Shown piece by piece: positions 31,833 through 41,019 of a stretch of 41,019 nucleotides of DNA; position 1 is the stretch's first letter, and every line of letters begins with the position of its first letter. The stretch is from Porphyra umbilicalis (Eukaryota > Rhodophyta > Bangiophyceae > Bangiales > Bangiaceae), in contig KV919245.1 of NCBI GenBank assembly GCA_002049455.2, positions 1-41,019 on the forward strand, read 5' to 3'. A program made the position numbers and the translations under genes. The notes beneath the pieces are model-generated. The model was not told the DNA's origin and made no database searches. It saw only the letters and a list, made by a program, of their open reading frames with translations.

Positions 31833-33345
31833 ACTGTGCGGCGAAGTGCCCCGGCTTGTTACAGTTGTAACAGATGTCAGCCCGATTGGCTTGAGGGACG
31901 GCGGCCCGAGGGGCTGGCGGGGTGCGAACCGGTGTGAACGGTCGTTCCGTCGTCGTCCGCTGGTCTTGTGTCGCGTAAGCGACTTTGATCGCCGTTGGGC
32001 GGGTAATCTTGAGTTGCAAACGCAACTTGTTGGTGCCGTCCCAGTACATCTGGGCGGTGGCGACCGTCTCGGACAGGGTTCGGTCGGGGAACTGGTCGTT
32101 CAGTACCCGGACGTGCGCTTGCACAAGGTCCGAAAGACCAGTGATGAAGACGTCCTTAACGTCTTGGATGTCGAACAAACCGTTCAGGAGGTCGCATTGC
32201 GTTTCCAGCGATGACCAAAGGCCGTGGGCGCCTCGTTGTCTCGTTGCTTCATCGTAATGATGTCTTGATAGGCGTTAGCCATGGTTGCGTGTGTCGCATA
32301 CTTCGAAAGAAGCCAGTTGACGGCATCTCCGTAGGTACGGATGGCGGAACGCTTACGTCCGAGGGTGCTGTAAAGCGCGCCGGAGAAGGCCATCTTGGCG
32401 TTGCCGGCTTGTCGAAAGACCATAAGCGGAAGGGCTTGACCGTGCGTCAGCCCAGCCGCGTCGCACGCGCGGCGAAAGGTCGTCAAGAACGTGAAGATGC
32501 CCAAGGGCAGGGCTCCCGTGAATGGCTGTTGCCCATGGAACGCTCCGTCCAAACGTTTGTTGAGACGGTGCGACCGCTGTGCCTCTTTAGGCGTATACGT
32601 CAGTTGACGGCAGATCAGGAAGTACGTCCTGTAGTCCAGGAGTGTCTTGAAGCGGCTATTAGCCGGGCGGATCACCTTGATCCTATCGGCTTTTTCAAGT
32701 CGCTCCTTCCGTTTGGTGGGGGCGCGGGGCGCTTGCGCGCGGCCGCGTCCGACTCGCTCGAGCTGTCTCTCGGCGAGGACCCACTTGGGGGCGACGGCGG
32801 GTGTGGGGGCCCGTGGCCATCGTCCGAGAGGACGTGTCCGTCGCGTTGGGGTTGTCGTCGTCTGACGACGTCGGGCTTGACCCAGAAGCGGAATCGTCGG
32901 AAGATGAGGAAAGCGCGGCGTTAGCCGGAGCGTCCTTGCGGACGGACTTGTCCTTAATCACCTTGTTCGTCTTCTTGACATCCTTGGTCTTGTCGCCCGA
33001 CTGGCGGCGAGACTTAGCCACACGGCGTTCCTCCTCATGGGAGTCGACCTTGCGCAGGGCCTCGACGTCGTCGACCAACTTGTCATTGGCTCGCGCCAGA
33101 GACTCGTTAGTCTGTTCTTGGGCCGTTAGGCGTCGCTGAAGTGCTTCAACGGCCGCCTTCAGGCTCTCCACCACCTGCATCTGCCCAGAGGCGGCTTGAT
33201 CCGCAGGGATGGGAGGAGTTGGAGCACCGTCCGTTGGGGCGTCGGAGGCGGCAGGAGTGCCTTGTCCCCCGCCCGGCGGCCGGTAGCCAGATGGCAACTT
33301 GCCGTCTCTGGCTCGCCGAGTGCCGCCGGTACCACCAGTAGACAT
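31702..33345 (-). pseudogene. gag: Element 2 Gag, broken by two frame changes
   Basis: Starts at the ATG at 33345: a Gly/Pro-rich head, then a coiled coil (about residues 57-108, VVESLKAAVEALQRRL onwards), then a Ser/Asp-rich stretch. Around 32.8 kb the coding character moves to a second frame (32184-32675: capsid-like LLDYRTYF..., KMAFSGALYSTLG), and around 32.21 kb it moves back to the first (31702-32178: FDIQDVKDVFITGLSD). That last part has a CCHC knuckle CYNCNKPGHFAAQC, about 31833-31874. The first and last pieces are in the same frame, so two opposite indels would explain it. It ends in an acidic tail. Confidence 0.8.
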
Positions 33346-33556
33346 ACTGGGACCTGAACAAAGTGTTCCGACTTGGCTTACGCCCTGCGCGCCAACGTCG
33401 GAGATCTCAACCGTGATGCCCCCGGCACCACGCCCACAAGTCGATGGCTTACGCCCCGCGCGCCAAGCGACCGTATCGACACCGTCACAATGCCACGAGG
33501 CAGCGAGAAAGTTCTCGGGGACACCGTGCCGCGAGGCACGATGAAGGCGAGGGTAT

Positions 33557-33573
33557 CCCCTGCTGCTCCACCA
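33557..33573 (-). other. Primer binding site of Element 2
   Basis: Two bases inside the 5' LTR the minus strand reads TGGTGGAGCAGCAGGGG. It begins with TGG as a tRNA-CCA complement should, but differs from that of Element 1 after TGGT, so the two elements appear to use different tRNAs. I cannot name the tRNA. Confidence 0.65.
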
Positions 33574-33575
33574 AA

Positions 33576-33968
33576 TGTGGTATTAATAACGTTAGTTCAA
33601 TTACCAGTGTACTGAGACCGACCGTAGCCAAGCAATAAAGCGAGTTCTATCGCCGTCGCGGCGAGGAAGAAGACCTTTTGTTGAAGGGCATCCGATGGGG
33701 AGCCGGGTGGTGCCCACGACGGCGACCCCGGACCCACGGTGGTTTAATACAAACAACGGCACTGGTCGATCGACCATCCGATCAAGCGATCGTAATGAGT
33801 GCCGGCAGACAGATAAGACAGGCAAGCAAACAAGCAATAAAAAATAAACAATGCGGAAGTAACCCCCCAAAGGGCGTGCCACAAGCCGAGTCACACACAT
33901 CCGTGGATTCGGCCAGTCAAGGGGGCTACTCGTGGCTAATTGCCAATTGGTAGCAGAGATATGCTACA
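33576..33968 (-). repeat. Element 2 5' LTR (393 bp)
   Basis: Matches 25106-25498 with five substitutions that I can see (near 33618, 33682, 33731, 33862 and 33958). On the minus strand it is the promoter copy. The outer flank ATTGG is not a copy of the left flank. Confidence 0.95.
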
Positions 33969-33973
33969 ATTGG

Positions 33974-34674
33974 GGTGGCACTGCGTCCGGCGACGCGACC
34001 ACTGGTCGTAGTTGATCCGATGACCAGAACGCCCATCCCGGCGGTCACCAACACCACCATGGCTACCACTGCCCTGTCATCCAACTGCATCCTCAGTTTG
34101 GCTGTGGCCCACCTTGTGTCCGCAGTACTGCCGGGGCGCGCTCTGGGACTGGGGCTTCATCCCGGCCATCGCGGTGGGCGAAGTGGGGCTCGGCCGCGGC
34201 GAGGTGGGGCTCCGCCGCAGCATCGGTGGTGGACGCTCACGTGCGCGCGCGCCAGTGGGAGCTCCTCTCACCCCATTCAACTAGGGGGCGGCTCGTGCGG
34301 CGCCAACCGCTGATTATGCGCCAGAACTGAAGTGGGCACCTGGAGTTGCTACCCCGCCAATTATTTCGGCGGCGTCGTGAGGGAGAGGTGGTCCGTATAC
34401 TGAGTGATGCTTCGGCTACGGAGACGGGGCGCGATACAGGTTCCTCTGTGACATTGTTTTGCCTAGCGAGCCGGCGTCGGAAATGGTGAATTATTACCAG
34501 CGGCGCAGCTGCGCCTCAGCGGTGGACAGCCGTGTGAGATTTTGGGGCTTGAAAAGACAAGTACGGCTGCGAACGTGTCGATAAACAGTGGCGGGGGGCC
34601 GACCGCTTGTTCTCTCTGAATCCCAAAAGCCGCACCACAATACAAACGAACAGAAGCCAAAAACAAAATCAACA
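33974..34674. other. Unassigned right flank of Element 2
   Basis: No gene recognised. The plus frame 33975-34313 has no motif and does not continue the protein interrupted at the left LTR. Confidence 0.4.
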
Positions 34675-35010
34675 CTAGTTTTTGTAGCGAAGGTTCCCCA
34701 GATGGTCCGACAAAGCGCCTCTCAGAGCCATGTGCCCATCCTCACTTATGACAGCGTCATAGCTACCAAGCAGAGCGTGCAAAGAAGCGGGTGCCGAGGG
34801 TCCCGCCTGTTCATCTGCGGCCCCTGGGGCACCCGGGGCGCCCGAGGCGCCCGAGGCGCCCGGACCATCGCCATCATGCTCGTCAAATTCCGCCACGAGG
34901 TCAACCGGACGATGGTCGTGGGCGGCTGCTGCCTCATCGTCCAGCGCCCGGCTTTTGTAGCTTTTCTCATGTTGGTGCGCCCAAGTTGGTATCGCTGAAT
35001 CGAGTCCTTC
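34675..35010 (-). CDS. Hypothetical coding fragment or 3' exon
   Basis: The frame is open from 35010 to the TAG at 34675 (111 aa), with its first ATG at 34896 (73 aa). It reads HRPVDLVAEFDEHDGDG, then a Gly/Ala/Ser/Pro linker made of GCGCCCGAG-like repeats, then SLHALLGSYDAVISEDGHMAL and LGNLRYKN. The balanced composition and natural ending suggest real coding, but there is no known domain and no upstream start in the frame, so it may be the last exon of a gene or a relic. Confidence 0.3.
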   Translation of the reverse strand, partial: EGLDSAIPTWAHQHEKSYKSRALDDEAAAAHDHRPVDLVAEFDEHDGDGPGASGASGAPGAPGAADEQAGPSAPASLHALLGSYDAVISEDGHMALRGALSDHLGNLRYKN

Positions 35011-35122
35011 TTAGTTGACTCTTTTCTGTCATATACGGGTCTGATCTCACTTGGCTCTGAAAGCTGGCGGGGCGTGGAGGTGTGGCGCTCAACATGAAGT
35101 GCTCTTATTGGAAAGCATTCAC

Positions 35123-36060
35123 TCAGTACATAGGATCCACGACGGGCCGCAAAAGATCAAGCTCCTCCACCCAACTAGTCATCCGCACCCTCAACACAGA
35201 GCGCTCACGATCACGACGCCGACCGCGCTGGCCAGCACTCACTGCATCGTTACTAGAGAAAAATATATTCCCAGAAACGCGATCGTCATCAAAAGGAGCC
35301 ACACCGGAAGCGGTGTGGTCGCTACAATGGTTATAGAGACCAAAATATGTACGCACTAGACCTGGCCGCTTAGCCAACGGCACACGCAGCGGCCTCCAAA
35401 CAAAAACCCAGCGCCACACCAACATTCAGAAAGCCTGCTCAATGTCGATACGCAGAGAGGAAAAGTGAAAGTTGTATGAGTCACGCAAGCGGTCACCCTT
35501 ACCGGCAACAGGCCACGAGACAGCGAACACCTCGCTTGCCGCGTAAGCTTCGTCAGAAGCAATGCAGCGGCCATGCTGCATCAATCTTAATGTAAGCAGA
35601 TCGTCGGCCCGGTGAAGCGCTTGACCTAGGGCAGTGCACGTAAACGCAGACGAATCATGCGCTGACTCGGGGCTCTTGCACGACATCCACCGAAACTTGT
35701 AGTCAGCGTCACGAATGGCCTGCACGTTGAGAGCGTAGAACCCTTTGCGGGAGTAGTTATCTGCAACACATGTGACGTCCGCTGGTAGAGACTGCTTGTT
35801 CGATGGTAACACCGTCGGGGCCTCATGACATTGTGAACGGGGAGTTCGCTGGGCCTGAACCTTGCTCCGTTCTCCTGCCGCCGCGAGCAATCAGCCAACT
35901 GGAATCCAGAGCTAGACGGTGATCAGTTCACAGCGTCTACCACATCCCACAGGGCCTGGTACACGGTGCTGAGCGCACACAGAATTCGGCACAGATGTTG
36001 ACGTAGCTCCCGCCGCCCAAGTAGGCAGATCCAGGCCGAGCGTACTTCCGCAAGACGCCG
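35123..36060 (-). pseudogene. PIF/Harbinger-like (DDE_Tnp_4) transposase relic
   Basis: The best part is 35426-35890: VADNYSRKGFYALNVQAIRD, then a second catalytic Asp (AHDSSAF), SDEAYAAS, and HFSSLRIDIEQAF with the third catalytic acid. An in-frame TGA at 35426-35428 replaces a codon where the family has Gly, and the frame then continues as MLVWRWVFVWRPLRVPL and FGLYNHCSDH, the usual end of these transposases. Upstream, fragments such as YLGGGSYVNI and STVYQALWDVVDAVN lie in different frames with stops between them, and the first catalytic region is missing. Family match is from motif recognition. The gene is dead. Confidence 0.75.
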
Positions 36061-36612
36061 CGGCGAGTGGGCGGGGACGCAGAACACCCATCAAACCTGG
36101 AAAGGCGTTCTCGGACATGCGCGTTGGCGCCTCAAAGTGTTGCCATATCGGGCGCGCACATCCGAAAAAGAAACACGAATGGCTCTGCATTAGGAAGAGG
36201 GAGAAAAGAACAGGAAGAGCCCTACAGCACCAACTACAGATGAGACAAAGGCACCCGCACGTGGATAGGGAAGGGTCCATGATGCGCTTCGCCCGCGTGT
36301 CACCATCCAGTGCGACGGTCCGTGGCGGCGTAGCGGTCTGCCAGTCGGTCTCGGTCACGACCTAGTGTGACAGAAGTCTTGTGTTCCGGCTGAAAAACGT
36401 GTGTAATGATTGCGAACTCGAAGCGGTATTGCTTACCGTCTAAAATGGCAGTTGCAGAGAGAATGAGGCAGAGCCGACGACACAGCATAGAAATGAGGTT
36501 GGATTGCTGTTCGACAAGCCACAATCGTACAGTCGGCTGAGAATTGCCGCCATTGATCTTGCAAGCCAATGAACGCCTCTTGCAGGAGTCATGCAGACCA
36601 TTGCAACCCACA

Positions 36613-37009
36613 TTAAGACTTCCTCAGCTTTTTGGGCCGCTTGCGTGGGCCTGAAGACGGCATGAAGAGGGTTCTGGGGCAGGCCTGTGATTCTCATGAG
36701 ATCAACAATTTCTTCAGATTTCTTGAGATCCTGATGTGCGTTTCCAGTGCGCGAAGCTGCATGAGGACACTGTGTAAGGAACTCACTTCATTCCTAGCCT
36801 TTTCAGTCGTCCACATACTCAGTTGAATGATTGCAACCACTCTGCAACCGCCATTTTTTGGAGGTCAGCAATACGGCACAGGTCTTTGGCAGGTATCCGT
36901 CTGTCACCAGTTCTTCACACTTGTACCAGTTCTTAGCATATCGGGCTTGTCTGGGAAATCCACAGTGTTTACATATGAAATCGGGTTCCTGGGGATGCTC
37001 CGGAACCGC
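36613..37009 (-). pseudogene. Cys-rich coding fragments, unrecognised
   Basis: Three adjoining minus-strand pieces look like coding. 36803-37009 has no ATG and is open after a TAG that could be part of a splice acceptor; it has FICKHCGF, WYKCEEL, KTCAVLL and GCNH, a zinc-knuckle-like cysteine pattern. 36694-36816 is MWTTEKARNEVSSL..., helical. 36613-36663 is a short basic tail MPSSGPRKRPKKLRKS. They are in different frames, so they are either small exons or a frameshifted relic, perhaps of the neighbouring DNA transposon. No known family assigned. Confidence 0.3.
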
Positions 37010-37113
37010 CTACGGCGCATTTCACTCTTTTTTAAAACATAAAGACAGCATATGAGCGCGGTCTGAGTCACATTACCAGACTCCTGAACTCATCAGCTCT
37101 CCAACGATGCCTT

Positions 37114-38234
37114 TTGCGCCTCAAACGAAGCTTATCTGGACGAGAAAAGCGTGTTTCCCTGGAAAAGAGCAGGAAAAATTACATGGCCGGATCGGGTGCA
37201 ATTCCGCGTCCACAGAGCCTTCCAGTGATTTTCGAGCGGAGCGTCTTGCTCCCGCCCGCGTTCGCCGCAGATATCCGGATGTCGAGTCACTTCGATGCAC
37301 CCCGGATCCCCGTAGTGGCTGTATGGGCCGATTCTCCGCCAAGGTCGACGAAGAGGTCTGGTCAGCACATGAGAGAGGCTCTGGAGCCCGAGTTCGGTCG
37401 TCGCATTGTACTGTGCTTGTTTCAGGGCTACCCGGCGCCCTTCCCATCTCCCGCCCTTCATGTCACCACAGCACAACCCCGTCTCAGTTCCCTGCGTACC
37501 AGCACAGGCTTGCTCATAACTTATCGTCCATCTGATAGCCATTATGCCCCCCTAACCACCTCCCCACTTCCATCCGCCCCTCTTCCTCCCCCACCGAATG
37601 CCCCCGTCCCACGTATGTCCTTGGCCTGCAGCCTTCCCCCCCGCCTCCCCCCTCCCTCCCCCTGCTCTATCCTCAATCCCCGCCCAAAGTCTCGTTTTAG
37701 CAACCCTTTGTGTCTCATGACTCTGGAGGTTCCTCAACAACTCATGTGCCCCTCGTCTGCGAAGCGTCTAGAGCTACGCGTGCTCCCTTCGCTGTCCACA
37801 CAGCTCCTTCGTCAGGTGGAAGCGACACAAGTATGGAAATTAAAGAGGGCGCAAGCGCAACGAACATCTTCGGCGCGTGTCAGAAGTTGGACCAAAGAAT
37901 CTATTTGTGTCAAAAAAACGTAAAGAAGCAACGATGCAAAATCTCGTGCAGGAGCGGCACTGTCCCTTGCAAGCCCAGCGCATCCCCGCACGTTTGGCTC
38001 GCCACAACCCCCAGCCCTCCCGGTCTGCCGCAACCGCCGGCTGCGGCCGCACCGCCAGCCACGCGGGGCGGCGGCGTCGCCACTCGCCCAATCGCCTCGG
38101 GCCGTCCCCCCCCCGCGACACCTCCCCCTCCCTCCGACGCAGAGGCCGCGCGGGTGACAACAGAAAGGACGGCAGGCCGGCGGGCGGGCGACGCGGGGCC
38201 CCCACCGCCCGCGCTCGCTCGGAAGAAACAGTGA
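37114..38234 (+). other. Low-confidence plus-strand ORFs
   Basis: Two overlapping plus frames, 37114-37923 (269 aa) and 37710-38234 (174 aa). The second has a natural-looking middle (SMEIKEGASATNIFGACQKL, LCQKNVKKQRCKISC) but ends in GC-rich simple sequence. A pyrimidine-rich stretch at 37.56-37.70 kb could be intronic. Neither has a motif I recognise. Confidence 0.2.
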
Positions 38235-39960
38235 GAGGCACCGCGGCTCGCCCGCCCGCCCGCCCGCCCGCCCGGGGCACGCGGCCGACCCGACGATCGG
38301 GCCCCTATGGAAGACATCAGCTGCTGATCACTGCCACGCGCTGGCGCCACCCCCCCCCCCGCGTTCCTCGTCTTCCTACTCCCCACTTTGCCGCGCCACG
38401 CTGTTGCTGCCGCCGGCAGCCATGCGTGCGGAGACAACCACACGCGCGACACGCCCGCCGCCTGCAACTCGGAGGCATGCCGCCGCGCAGCGTGGTCACC
38501 TCCCGCCCGCAGGGTCGCCAGCGGCACGCGGCGGCCGCGCCACCCCACGCCGACGGCGGCGCGGGCGGCGACGGCGGCGTGGGCCAACCAGCATCGACCA
38601 GACGCGCGCCTGTGCCGTGGCAGAAGTGCAAATTCATGGCCGTCGTGGCGGTGTGCGGGCCGCTAGAGGGGGCGCATTGCCACTGCACAAGCGTCATTGC
38701 CCACCGTGGCCGCCGCCGCCGCCACAGTCGCCACGCATCGTCGCTGCGGACAAGGCGACAATGACGACGGCACACCCCCGCAGCGTGCCGCTACCGTCGC
38801 TACCGCCGCGTACGGCCACCGCCGCCGCCTCCGCCGCGTGCCGGCACCCGCCGCGGCCGGCACCATCCGTCGCGACGCCAGGCGTGCACCCGCCACCCGA
38901 CGGGCGCGCGGGCCGCCGACCGCCGCCGCAGCGGCGCCACCACACCTCCCACCCTCTCTCCCCGGCCCCACCCACGGACGCGCACCGACGCCTTCGCGGG
39001 CGGCCTGTTATATGGGGAGGCCCCCACATCGCCGCAATGCCGCGACGCGTCGTCGTAAGCTCGCCATTAGAGGGGAAGAACGCGCGTGGTGGCGGCAGCG
39101 GCGGCGGCGGCGGCACAGCAAAGGCCCCAACCGCTGCGTGCCGCGTCCCTATCTGGTAGCAGCGGCGACGTAGCGGTCGTCGACCCGCGCACTCTCGCCA
39201 TCCCCCATGACGTCGCTCTCGCAGCCTCGCCACACACGGCAGGCGCGTCGGCCGCGACGGCTCCGTGTCGACGCGACGGCGGCGGGCGCGGCGGCGACCG
39301 CAGCGATGATCCGCGCGCCGTTGCCGGCCAGTGCCCAACCGCCGGGGTGCGAGGCGGCAGCTCGAGCGGCCGCTTCCGGCTGTGTGGCCGCGGCGTCCCC
39401 GCGCGGCCGTGCCAGCAGTGGCCCACGCAGTACGGGGCAGCATCACCACTGCCGACACGCAGGTGCGGTGCACACGCCCCGCCTCCGTTCCTCTCCCCCC
39501 CCCATCGCCAGCGGTGCGTCGCCTCCCGCCCGCCCCTCGAGAGCACCCTCCGCGGCGGGCGACCGCCGCGGATCCGCCGCCGCGTCGGCACGGCGGCGGC
39601 CATGCCAATGACGACTCGCGGGCGCCGCCCTCTCTGGGTGCGTGCGCGGCTGTGGCCGCGCCCGTGGCGGCCGTCACGCCCGTGCTGCGCCGACGGCGGT
39701 ACGCTTCCCGCCGTGTCAGTGGCGCCGCGGCGGCGGCCGCCGCCCGTGGCTCTCCGTAGCGCGGCGCCAGTCGACGACGCGACGTCGAAGGCGGCGCAGC
39801 GCCCGCACCGCGTCAGCCGAAGCGTCGTCACGTCGCACCTGGCAGCGCAGCCGCGTTGGGGGCGGCGAAAGGCGTGCATCCATGGAGGGCGGCGGTGGGG
39901 GGGGGGGGGGGAGAGTAGGGTGCACTAAAGTTAGACACGATGGGACAGGGGGGACGGGGG
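38000..39960. repeat. GC-rich low-complexity tract with CCCG and poly-G simple repeats
   Basis: CCG/GGC-rich sequence with all frames open, like 16.1-21.9 kb. Contains six CCCG units at 38251-38274 and a run of 15 G at 39897-39911. Long frames here (38694-39677 minus, 39086-39928 plus) give Arg/Ala/Pro-rich translations with no motif and are not called as genes. Confidence 0.65.
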
Positions 39961-40270
39961 GGGATGCGTAGGACGCCGCGTCGCAGAAGGGAGAGCGCAT
40001 CACGGGAGCCGCTACGGAGGGGCGGGCAAGGAGGGAACACCGAAAAGCTTGACCATCCTCCAATGATTCATGCCTGATAGGTCGTCCCGCAAAAGCTGGA
40101 GAGACCCGAGTCAAGCGATCGCTGTCTGGGCAATCAAGGCAGAAAAGCGCCTCTTTGCTACTCGTAGACTCACCTCTTTTTCGGCGGAACGACAATAATG
40201 CACTGCAGCATGCACAAAAAGAACGAAAGCACTGCACACTGACGCAGCACTCATCACATTTCATAGAGAC

Positions 40271-40460
40271 CGCTCAATAATTGAAAGTCGATACAGGTGA
40301 GGGCACGCACAGGCGGTTTTGGCCATTGTACCAGTAAGCCGATGACTCGGCTGAACAATCATCCAAAGAAGCGCTCAACCTTGAAAGTCATCATACAGGT
40401 GAGAGTGCACACAGGCGATTTTGGCCATTGTGACCAGTACAGCCGATGACTCGGCTGAAC
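40271..40460. repeat. Direct repeat pair, about 86-89 bp, period about 101 bp
   Basis: Copies 40271-40356 and 40372-40460 share CGCTCAA, TTGAAAGTC, ACAGGTGAG, the block TTTTGGCCATTG and the end GCCGATGACTCGGCTGAAC. The last part holds an inverted repeat AGCCGA-TGAC-TCGGCT. The copies differ by several substitutions and small indels. Confidence 0.85.
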
Positions 40461-40551
40461 TCGGGGCTCCAGATGATCAAATTCCCCGTTCATACCAAGT
40501 TTTTCTGACTGTAATGTGCAATTCCGAGCTGTTCTCATATGAGAAATCATT

Positions 40552-41019
40552 GTGTCAAGACCTGGTGCAGACATTTTTTTGGGTGCATTTCCAGTAGAAG
40601 AAGGAAGCGCCCCAGCGGAAACAGAAAAACCGCCACCCGCAGACTATCCTGAGGCGAGCCATTTTTTATTTTCCGGTGGGGATAGATTAAGCCTTCATCA
40701 GAGGCCAGTTGCTAAGAACTGGTGTCGGAAGAATATATACCGGTATACTGTCCCGTCACGTGCAACTGCGAACGAGCCTCAGGGACGTGGAGATGGTTAT
40801 GCACATGGGCTCTTGGAAGGCCAACTCAACTAGCTTTTTGTTTTACGTGCTGAACTTTCGGTGCAGGGGGACCATCCGAGCTCGAGTAAGGACTGCTTCC
40901 GCGTCGCACGCCAAGACCTAATGGTGCGCATGGAGAACTTGGTGCAAACTTTGGTGGCTTGGTTTGAGGATCGTGTCGAGGCCCTTATCGATGAAGGCCA
41001 CGGCAGCTGGCGGCTGGGA
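40552..41019 (+). CDS. Partial gene at the right edge, unrecognised
   Basis: Frame 40552-40833 (93 aa, MSRPGADIFLGAFPVEEG...) ends in TAG. The same frame reopens directly and stays open to the window end, giving a natural-looking stretch from about 40867: GDHPSSSKDCFRVARQDL, then ENLVQTLVAWFEDRVEALID. TTTCGGTGCAG just before 40867 fits a splice acceptor, so the TAG may lie in an intron; otherwise this is a gene with a stop. The sequence looks helical; no family recognised. The gene continues outside the window. Confidence 0.35.

Noticed and set aside
37560..37700. C-rich stretch read as Pro-rich protein
   Set aside because: Looks like a pyrimidine tract or simple sequence; no support for coding.
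38694..39928. ORFs of 327 aa (minus) and 280 aa (plus)
   Set aside because: Same pattern as other GC-rich tracts, all frames open, no domain.

Overview
This is eukaryotic, transposon-rich DNA with a high overall GC content, probably from a free-living or plant-associated microbe. A stramenopile such as an oomycete is one guess, but nothing in the sequence settles the species. The evidence is two Ty3/gypsy LTR retrotransposons of the chromodomain (chromovirus) type, a DD33E transposase of the IS630/Tc1/mariner superfamily, a decayed PIF/Harbinger-like transposase, a possible Helitron-type protein, minisatellites, and the absence of bacterial operons, rRNA or confident tRNA genes. Most long open frames here lie in GC-rich simple sequence, where stop codons are rare, and I treat them as non-coding.

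Layout. 1-6143: no recognisable gene, apart from a 15-bp minisatellite around 3.68-3.98 kb. 6144-13356: a complete minus-strand chromovirus (Element 1) with 901-bp LTRs differing at six positions, a perfect 5-bp target-site duplication (GTGCC), PBS, polypurine tract, gag, a -1 frameshift heptamer and pol. It also carries an extra upstream frame (ORF0) with two C2H2 zinc fingers. Pol has Ala in place of the first integrase catalytic Asp. 13.9-14.4 kb: a possible zinc-finger gene beside a 40-bp palindrome. 15.2-16.1 kb: an unrecognised but natural-looking ORF. 16.1-21.9 kb: GC-rich triplet-like low-complexity DNA with a DD33E transposase in the middle. 21.9-24.06 kb: nothing recognised. 24.06-25.1 kb: a possible Helitron/DUF6570-like N-terminus cut off by an LTR.

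25106-33968: a second minus-strand chromovirus (Element 2) with 393-bp LTRs. It is clearly dead: gag changes frame twice, a TAA separates RNase H from integrase, the second integrase Asp is Asn, and a 14-bp tandem duplication shifts the frame before the chromodomain. It has no matching target-site duplication and holds a 1.7-kb G-rich tandem-repeat block beside its 3' LTR. 34.7-35.0 kb: a possible host exon or fragment. 35.1-36.1 kb: PIF/Harbinger-like pseudogene. 36.6-37.0 kb: Cys-rich coding fragments. 38-39.95 kb: GC-rich simple sequence. 40.27-40.46 kb: a direct repeat pair. 40.55-41.02 kb: a possible gene running off the window.

How it works together: Element 1 would be transcribed from its right-hand LTR (TATATA at 12676-12681), primed at 12433-12448, and would make Gag, Gag-Pol by -1 frameshifting, and perhaps ORF0. 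With the altered integrase it may depend on enzyme from sister copies. All other mobile elements here are broken or of unknown activity, so the window looks like a graveyard with one young insertion.
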